This document shows, piece after piece, positions 59,170 through 64,000 of a stretch of 64,000 nt of DNA. A program made the position numbers and the translations under genes. Positions within the stretch are counted from its first letter, which is position 1. Every line of letters starts with the position of its first letter. The notes beneath the pieces were generated by a model. That model searched no databases, was not told the origin of the DNA, and worked only from the letters and a program-made list of their open reading frames with translations. Source of the stretch: Desulfosporosinus lacus DSM 15449 (lineage in GTDB: Bacteria > Bacillota > Desulfitobacteriia > Desulfitobacteriales > Desulfitobacteriaceae); NCBI RefSeq assembly GCF_900129935.1, contig NZ_FQXJ01000004.1, positions 248,001 to 312,000 of the forward strand, given 5' to 3'.

Positions 59170-59356
59170 TCCCTATCCGCCACGACGCCCCTTCACTGTA
59201 AGGCATCAACCACGAAGAGGAGTTGATGAAATTAACTTTAAAATTGTTTTATCCCATAATCCCTCAGAACCACAACTTTGCTATAATAAGACTATAATCT
59301 TATTGATTTCTCAGAAGGCGATTTTCGCTTAAACTTAGCAGAGGAGGGACTCCGCT

Positions 59357-60028
59357 ATGCCCGGACCTATCCTGATAAAACTTGGCGGCAGCCTGATTCG
59401 GCAGGAAAGCGGCAAACTACTGCGGCAATTGTGCAACCTCATCGCTAGCTGCGGGCAAAAACAGTCTATTTTAATCGTTCCTGGAGGAGGCCCCTTTGCC
59501 GACCTGATCCGTGCCTACGAAAAGCACTGGGATTTGAAGGAAGAAACCTGTCATTTTATGGCTTTAGCTGCCATGGATCAATATGCGTACATTCTTCGGG
59601 AACGAATTCCCGGAAGCACTATCTATGCTTTAGGCTCTTTAGAACGTTCTCAGTCAGGCAAGCTTCCATGCTCGGCTGACTCTCTTTCCTCCTCCGGAGT
59701 CCGGATTCTGCTCTGCTCTCATTTTCTCAGACAGGTACCCGCAACCGCTCTCCCCCGCTCCTGGGAAACCACTTCAGATTCCATTGCCGCTTATCTTGCC
59801 AAGCAATTAAATTGTTCCTTGCTCGTTCTGGTTAAAAGCAAGACGATTGAACCAACCCTTCTGGAACCGGATATTGATTCTTTTTTCCATCAACTGTTAC
59901 CCTTGCCCATGCCTGCCTGGTTTATCAACGGCACAGACCCGGAAAGTCTGCAGGCTCTTCTGGAAACAGGCCGGACCCATGGAATCTTTCTGCCTCCCGG
60001 AAACTGCCGGGCCCAAGTACAGCCTTGA
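59357..60028 (+). CDS. mfnE: amino acid kinase family protein, MfnE-like
   Basis: 223 aa from ATG 59357 with GAGGAGGG upstream and a TATAAT box at 59282-59287. ILIKLGGSLIR at the start and LIVPGGGPFADLIR (~45-58) are the phosphate-binding loops of the amino acid kinase fold, followed by HFMALAAMDQYAYILRE. This short form (about 220 aa) resembles MfnE, which phosphorylates (5-aminomethyl-3-furyl)methyl phosphate to the diphosphate in methanofuran synthesis, and the kinase found in bacterial H4MPT-linked C1 gene sets. It points towards a leftward operon with mfnB, mfnD and mfnF relatives, which supports the assignment. Confidence 0.75.
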   Translation: MPGPILIKLGGSLIRQESGKLLRQLCNLIASCGQKQSILIVPGGGPFADLIRAYEKHWDLKEETCHFMALAAMDQYAYILRERIPGSTIYALGSLERSQSGKLPCSADSLSSSGVRILLCSHFLRQVPATALPRSWETTSDSIAAYLAKQLNCSLLVLVKSKTIEPTLLEPDIDSFFHQLLPLPMPAWFINGTDPESLQALLETGRTHGIFLPPGNCRAQVQP

Positions 60029-60190
60029 CTACCCCATCGGCCATGTCTTTATATCTGCAACTTACACGGCAAAAACATCCCTGCTTGCCACTTTACAGCT
60101 TTTTCCCCACAAAAGGTCCGGCCAAATTGATCCTTTATATAAGGCTATGCAAAAACTTAACTCCGCAGCATCAAAGCGGTTGAAAAGCCG

Positions 60191-60235
60191 AAGGCGTTCT
60201 CTTTTCACTGTAAAAGTGAGGGAAAGCGCCTTTTT
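60191..60235. terminator. terminator between convergent mfnE-like and folE
   Basis: AAGGCG … CGCCTT with an inner TTCACT/AGTGA pairing around GTAA, followed by TTTTTC on the plus strand; the reverse strand also has a T-rich side. It lies between two genes that face each other. Confidence 0.65.
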
Positions 60236-60274
60236 CAACACTATCAGCAAGAGGGTATAAGCTTAGCAACCATT

Positions 60275-60844
60275 TCATCCGCTCAAGATCAATGAAAAGG
60301 CTTCCGCTCTGGTAGCTGCGTTGGACTTGAATATCCCCCTGACTGCCGAGGTCACTGTCCTGGAACCCGGTTTTTTAATCCCCCGGATGGTCATACACAT
60401 ATGCTCCGCTTCGATCACCACCAGCACTCCCCAAGCGGTCAGAATCTTTTCCATGCTATTGGCAATCTGGCTGGTCAGACGCTCTTGCAGCTGCGGTCTG
60501 CGGGCATAACCTTCGGCTACACGCGCCAGCTTGGAGAGTCCCGTTATTTTTCCGTCTTTAGGAATATAAGCCACGTGGACCAGGCCGAAGAAAGGCAGAA
60601 GGTGATGTTCGCACATGGAGTAAATGGGAATATCCTTCACGATGATCATCTCTTCGTGATTTTCCGTGAATTGCACATTTAAATAGTCACCAGGCTCTTC
60701 TTTAAGTCCGGCGAAAACCTCCTGATAAAATCGGGCCACCCGTTTTGGCGTGTCCTTCAGACCCTCCCGCTCGGGATCTTCACCGATGGCTTCGAGGATA
60801 TTGCGCACAGCTTCTTCAACTTTTTTCATATCACATTCTTTCAT
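60275..60844 (-). CDS. folE: GTP cyclohydrolase I
   Basis: 189 aa. FolE converts GTP to 7,8-dihydroneopterin triphosphate, the first step to folate and also to methanopterin-type pterins in bacteria. The zinc ligands are visible: Cys and His in [10 protein letters not shown] and the second Cys in EHMCMTIRG; the substrate loop [13 protein letters not shown] closes the protein. Length and motifs are typical. It is the last gene of the leftward C1-cofactor operon, 25 bp after the HisA-like gene, which suggests that its pterin feeds the same cofactor. Start ATG 60844; an ATG five codons in is possible. Confidence 0.93.
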   Translation of the reverse strand: MKECDMKKVEEAVRNILEAIGEDPEREGLKDTPKRVARFYQEVFAGLKEEPGDYLNVQFTENHEEMIIVKDIPIYSMCEHHLLPFFGLVHVAYIPKDGKITGLSKLARVAEGYARRPQLQERLTSQIANSMEKILTAWGVLVVIEAEHMCMTIRGIKKPGSRTVTSAVRGIFKSNAATRAEAFSLILSG

Positions 60845-60869
60845 CCCGCTTCATCCCTTCCGTGATGAT

Positions 60870-61652
60870 TCATTGCTCCGGCATAGTCAACGCGCGCACC
60901 TTTTCTCGATCTAAAAGCTTTTGATGTAAGATTGTTGCGACCAGTGCGCCTCCCGCTCCGCTCCGGGACAGCCACTGCAAATCGTCATAGCCGGAAATCC
61001 CGCCGCCAAGAAACAGCGTTCCTTTGGATGCTTCCCCGGTGCCGAGCTCCTGCAGACAGGCTTCAACCAAAGCTCTATCCACCCCTTCCCGGGAGCCTAC
61101 TTGGGAAATCTGCACCAGTATAAATTCCCGAATTCCCTTTTGGCGAACGACCCGGATTGCTTCAGGGGGCGCTAAGCTGGCAAGCTCAGGCACTGGGCTT
61201 ACTATTCGGGTGTCTCTGATATCGATGCTCACCATCAGTTTATCCGGGCCACAGATGTTGATGATCTCAGCCAAAGCTTCCAGGGAAAACAGGGTCTCCG
61301 TTCCAATGATGATCTTTTCCACTCCGGTCCCGGCTATCTCTTTGATACTACCGGCATCGCGGACTCCCGCATCCAGCATCAGAGAAGGAAAGAATCCGCC
61401 GACCTTTTGCCGGCCAGCCAGTAAATCAAAATGATTTTTCCTACCTGCGGAAGTGATGGCATCGAGGTCGGCAATATAGAATTCCGTCAGACCATACTGT
61501 TCATAGAAAGCTTGCAAAACATCCACGAATCCCGCTGAAGATGTCAAACTGCTTTGGACCGGCCGGTATTGCTCCCTCTGTCCGCGGACACCCCTTACCA
61601 CCAGACCTTCTTTAAGATCAAGCACTGGAATAATCTTGAACGGTTTACCCAA
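60870..61652 (-). CDS. HisA-related TIM-barrel protein (COG1411-like) of the C1-cofactor cluster
   Basis: 260 aa from TTG 61652, with GAGGAGGAG upstream; it overlaps the mfnF-like gene by 8 bp. FKIIPVLDLKEGLVVRGVRG at the start has the HisA/HisF first-strand Asp, and FYIADLDAITS the second; two half-barrel phosphate sites (GVEKIIIGTETL and FLGGGISGYDDL) follow. HisA relatives that are not in a his operon occur next to methanopterin/methanofuran genes in methanogens and methylotrophs. The exact reaction is not known. No other his genes are near, so histidine synthesis is unlikely. Confidence 0.78.
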   Translation of the reverse strand: MGKPFKIIPVLDLKEGLVVRGVRGQREQYRPVQSSLTSSAGFVDVLQAFYEQYGLTEFYIADLDAITSAGRKNHFDLLAGRQKVGGFFPSLMLDAGVRDAGSIKEIAGTGVEKIIIGTETLFSLEALAEIINICGPDKLMVSIDIRDTRIVSPVPELASLAPPEAIRVVRQKGIREFILVQISQVGSREGVDRALVEACLQELGTGEASKGTLFLGGGISGYDDLQWLSRSGAGGALVATILHQKLLDREKVRALTMPEQ

Positions 61653-62745
61653 CGTCCCTCTCCTCCTCTTTTCCCTCCAGCCGGGAATACAGCCTTTGGG
61701 CCAATAGCCAGGCCACGGCATAGGCCGCCATGGGCAAGTCCGGACCAGCACCGGGCATGATTTTCCACCATGGAGTTTCCTGCCAGCCTAAGCGTTCCGC
61801 CGCAGTCTTCAGCAGAAAGCTGCCCTGCCCTGCGGTAATAAAATACCGAGACCGGGTCATTTCCTTGCGGGAAGCATGCCGCAGCATGCCGTCCATAACC
61901 TGTTGCAGCTGCTTTTCCCGGATACAGCAGGCCAGCCGGCAGATGGCATCTTCCCCCAGCTCCTCCGCCTCCGCAGCCACCAGCCTGGCCAGGCGCCGGG
62001 CACAGCTTTCCCGGTCTTTTCCGCCGCCATCGGGGGTCGCAACGGTATAATCTGCTTCGGCAATCTGCCCTAAAAGCCGATTGACATCCGCCATAACCGT
62101 AAAGTACTCATGAGCGACGGAACAAATCTGCCCGTCCAGGTATACTTCTTTGACAACCGCGTCGACCGATGTGCGCAGGATACCTGTATAAATCAGTTCA
62201 CCGGTCAGCAGACGCTCGGTGTCCGTTTGGCCCCGGGCCAAAACCCGACCGGAAGCCAGGGACAAAATATCCGTGGTGGTGCTTCCCATATCGGCGAAGA
62301 TCGCCGCCGCCTTTGTCAGGGAAGGGCTTTGGGCGAGAGCCAGCGCACTCGCCAGCCAGTTGGCCGCCGCCGCTTGCCCGGGCTGGGACGTCAATTCCTG
62401 AGGGGAAATAAAAGCTCCGTTTACAGTCCAGGTATAGATCGGCACCCTGGGAAAGCTATCGGCCACTGCAGCAAAAATAGCGAGTACACCCTGGGCCTTG
62501 CTGGTGAAGCAGTCGCAAAGCTCCCCCGTCATAGTGAGAGCAATCCCTGCCGGCCTCTCCTCACTTACGAGCGCAGGTAGAGGAAAATCCCTCAGGACTT
62601 TACCCAGGCCATTGGGGTTGCGCCATAGTTCATAATAAACGGAATTCCCACCGGCACCGGTGAGTTTACCGCCATCGATTCTCAAATAACATACCTTAGT
62701 ATTCGCTCCCCCGATATCCAAACCTATGAGGTAAGCCAAATCCAT
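61645..62745 (-). CDS. mfnF: MfnF-like / H4MPT-linked C1 transfer protein (hydantoinase/oxoprolinase fold)
   Basis: 366 aa from ATG 62745 (MDLAYLIGLDIGGANTK…); GTG 62778 is an alternative start. The ASKHA-type phosphate loop GLDIGGANTK is at the start, a second at IFADMGSTTTDIL (~170-182). This is the family known from bacterial H4MPT-linked C1 gene islands (one_C_unchar_1 type) and from methanogens as MfnF, which joins the furan diphosphate to tyramine-glutamate in methanofuran synthesis. It lies between mfnD-like and HisA-like genes in one leftward operon. The substrate in this organism is inferred. Confidence 0.78.
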   Translation of the reverse strand: MDLAYLIGLDIGGANTKVCYLRIDGGKLTGAGGNSVYYELWRNPNGLGKVLRDFPLPALVSEERPAGIALTMTGELCDCFTSKAQGVLAIFAAVADSFPRVPIYTWTVNGAFISPQELTSQPGQAAAANWLASALALAQSPSLTKAAAIFADMGSTTTDILSLASGRVLARGQTDTERLLTGELIYTGILRTSVDAVVKEVYLDGQICSVAHEYFTVMADVNRLLGQIAEADYTVATPDGGGKDRESCARRLARLVAAEAEELGEDAICRLACCIREKQLQQVMDGMLRHASRKEMTRSRYFITAGQGSFLLKTAAERLGWQETPWWKIMPGAGPDLPMAAYAVAWLLAQRLYSRLEGKEEERDVG

Positions 62746-62796
62746 TCCCCCCTGTTTCCCTCTTGTTTTACCCTTCACCGGCTTTCCGCGTCCTCT

Positions 62797-63843
62797 TCAG
62801 ACAGCATAGGTATAATTTCCCTGCAGCTGGGGCTTTTCAGGCAAGATGTTCTGAGCAAAAAGAAGTGTCATATCCTGGGCTAGATTCCGTCCGGCGGTTT
62901 CCCGCAAAGCCACATAAGCCGAGGTTAAACGGGCATTGATCTCTATAATCACCGGCACCCGGGGACCCAGAACCAGATCAACCCCCACAAAGCCCTTAAG
63001 TCCCGCCAGCTGCTCGCAGGCCGCGGCAGCCATCCCGGTAATCTCTTCTTCCCGAGGATGATGGTAGGGAATCGTAATGCCCTGGAAAAGCAGCTCTTCC
63101 CGCTCGCTCAGGGATTGGCGATTCAGACTGAGAACCTGCGCCCTGCCGTGCAGAACAAACAAGCTGACACTTACCGCCTGTCCGGGTATATATTCCTGCA
63201 CAAGCACTCCTGCTTCTTCCTCCTGTACCATCGTCTCCAGCACTTCCTGGAAACGGCCTGGACTTTCGATTCGCCTGACTCCTTCACCGCCTGCTCCGCA
63301 AACAGGTTTTACGATCAAAGGCAGGGAAAATTCAGACGCTATCCTTTCTCTATAGGCTGCTCCCATGGATTTTTTAAAAAGTACGGAACGTGGCACCGGC
63401 CAGCCTCTGCTCTGCAGAAAAGCCAATAGCTCCCCTTTGTTGCTTGTCGTCCGCAAGGCCAGGGATGAGCTTCCCCAGATCATTTTGCCGCGGGATTCCG
63501 CCATAGCCGTCAACCCGGCCAGTATGCCCCTGCTTTCAGGGGCTATAATGAAAACGCCCTCACAGCTGTCCAGAACCTTTTGAAATAATTTTACACCGGA
63601 TTCTCCTTCATCACCCCAATGAACCTGCAGCCGATCTGTTTGTTCTCCCGCGGCGCTTCCGGGGGGAAAGCCGCTCAACCCTTGCTCTTTCAACGAGCAG
63701 GCCAGAGCGGTCAGCAGCTCCAGTCCGGCAACCGCGCCGAAATCCTTCAGAACAGCTGTCAGCATCTCCAGCCCGGCCTGCTGCAAATCCGTCCCTTCCC
63801 CAACAGCTCCAGAAGCAAAGTATTCATAAATAAATAATTTCAA
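62797..63843 (-). CDS. mfnD: ATP-grasp ligase, MfnD-like (tyramine-glutamate ligase)
   Basis: 348 aa from TTG 63843 with GGAAGGAG upstream. The ATP-grasp parts are present: SNKGELLAFLQSRGWPVP, LPLIVKPVCGAGGEGVRRIE (ATP lysine and glycine loop), VLVQEYIPGQAVSVSLF and the metal site VGVDLVLG…PVIIEINARLTSAYVALRE. Family members next to mfnB/mfnF are MfnD, which adds glutamate to tyramine in methanofuran synthesis, or the related ATP-grasp enzymes of H4MPT gene islands. It starts 27 bp after mfnB. Confidence 0.78.
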   Translation of the reverse strand: MKLFIYEYFASGAVGEGTDLQQAGLEMLTAVLKDFGAVAGLELLTALACSLKEQGLSGFPPGSAAGEQTDRLQVHWGDEGESGVKLFQKVLDSCEGVFIIAPESRGILAGLTAMAESRGKMIWGSSSLALRTTSNKGELLAFLQSRGWPVPRSVLFKKSMGAAYRERIASEFSLPLIVKPVCGAGGEGVRRIESPGRFQEVLETMVQEEEAGVLVQEYIPGQAVSVSLFVLHGRAQVLSLNRQSLSEREELLFQGITIPYHHPREEEITGMAAAACEQLAGLKGFVGVDLVLGPRVPVIIEINARLTSAYVALRETAGRNLAQDMTLLFAQNILPEKPQLQGNYTYAV

Positions 63844-63869
63844 GACGGCTTAGCTCCTTCCCTTTGCTT

Positions 63870-64000
63870 TTAGGCCAACTCCTGACCGCGGGCAAGCAGT
63901 TCCTTAAGCTCCCGAACCTTCGCTGCGGATACCGTGCCCCGTAGGCGGTCTCCGCCACAAACCGCCGTTCTTACTCCAACCAGATCGGCTCTATAGCGGC
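63870..64000 (-). CDS. mfnB: MfnB-like (5-formylfuran-3-yl)methyl phosphate synthase, C-terminal end (partial)
   Basis: The minus strand from the window end reads YRADLVGVRTAVCGGDRLRG, then TVSAAKVRELKELLARGQEL and stop at 63870. 'D.VGVR.AVC.GGDR.RG.......V..L' is the end of MfnB, the TIM-barrel enzyme that makes the furan ring of methanofuran from two glyceraldehyde-3-phosphate molecules. Only ~43 residues are inside the window, so the active-site lysines cannot be checked. It is the first visible gene of the leftward operon. Confidence 0.68.
   Translation of the reverse strand, partial: RYRADLVGVRTAVCGGDRLRGTVSAAKVRELKELLARGQELA

Noticed and set aside
60870-61652. Authentic hisA
   Set aside because: No other his genes are near and the gene is embedded in a methanofuran-type operon; a diverged HisA relative is more likely.
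1-64000. tRNA, rRNA or riboswitch genes
   Set aside because: I scanned the intergenic stretches and saw no cloverleaf with a GTTCRA arm, no rRNA sequence and no riboswitch core that I could support.

Overview
The window looks like a low-to-mid GC Gram-positive anaerobe, probably a Clostridia-type Firmicute. The support is strong AGGAGG-type ribosome binding sites, frequent GTG and TTG starts, a Gram-positive T4SS (PrgI, VirB4, VirD4, C39 peptidase) and clostridial-ICE families (DUF3848, DUF3849, DUF3789 and DUF4320 types). No rRNA or tRNA gene and no CRISPR array was seen, and no integrase lies in the window, so neither end of the conjugative element is fixed.

Bases 1 to about 53,650 read as one integrative conjugative element (ICE). 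It opens with a Tad-like pilus cluster (tadA end, tadB, tadC, two near-identical pilins, two TadE/F-like proteins, a large CARDB-type surface protein, a prepilin peptidase). A complete 6,596-bp Tn7-like transposon (tnsA, tnsB, tnsC, tniQ/tnsD; 1282-7877) sits in this cluster, flanked by the duplication TTTAT, exactly at codon 3 of tadC. Next come accessory genes (RadC-like, DUF3991/Toprim-like), a ribbon-helix-helix protein and a MobP-type relaxase. An AT-rich cargo follows (21,046-26,698): a DNA methyltransferase, a protein with two GHKL ATPase domains and a histidine-kinase-like core, and a receiver-domain protein, preceded by a frameshifted XRE regulator. After that come a run of accessory proteins, the coupling protein and T4SS membrane genes, a C5-cytosine methyltransferase, a second complete Tad-like cluster (39,842-48,602), and the T4SS ATPase block (48,819-53,653).

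The most interesting pattern is that at least 13 unrelated accessory proteins of the ICE, plus three decayed ones, end in a short acidic tail of the type (D/E)(D/E)xLE(L/P/V). The pilus and T4SS structural proteins do not. This looks like a shared C-terminal tag, possibly a T4SS secretion signal for proteins delivered with the DNA. Other points are the doubling of the whole Tad-like machine inside one ICE, the C-terminal module shared by its two surface proteins, and the methyltransferase/GHKL-kinase/receiver cassette, which looks like a phosphorelay-controlled defence system.

From about 53,660 to 59,340 lies a scrap zone: pseudogene pieces, an IS200/IS605 remnant, an alcohol dehydrogenase, a UvrA-family ABC protein, a group II intron maturase remnant and a transposase tail. 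From 59,357 to the end is a chromosomal-looking cofactor cluster: an MfnE-like kinase facing a leftward operon of mfnB (partial), mfnD, mfnF, a HisA-like gene and folE. These point to synthesis of a methanofuran/methanopterin-type C1 carrier, which is unusual in this kind of bacterium.
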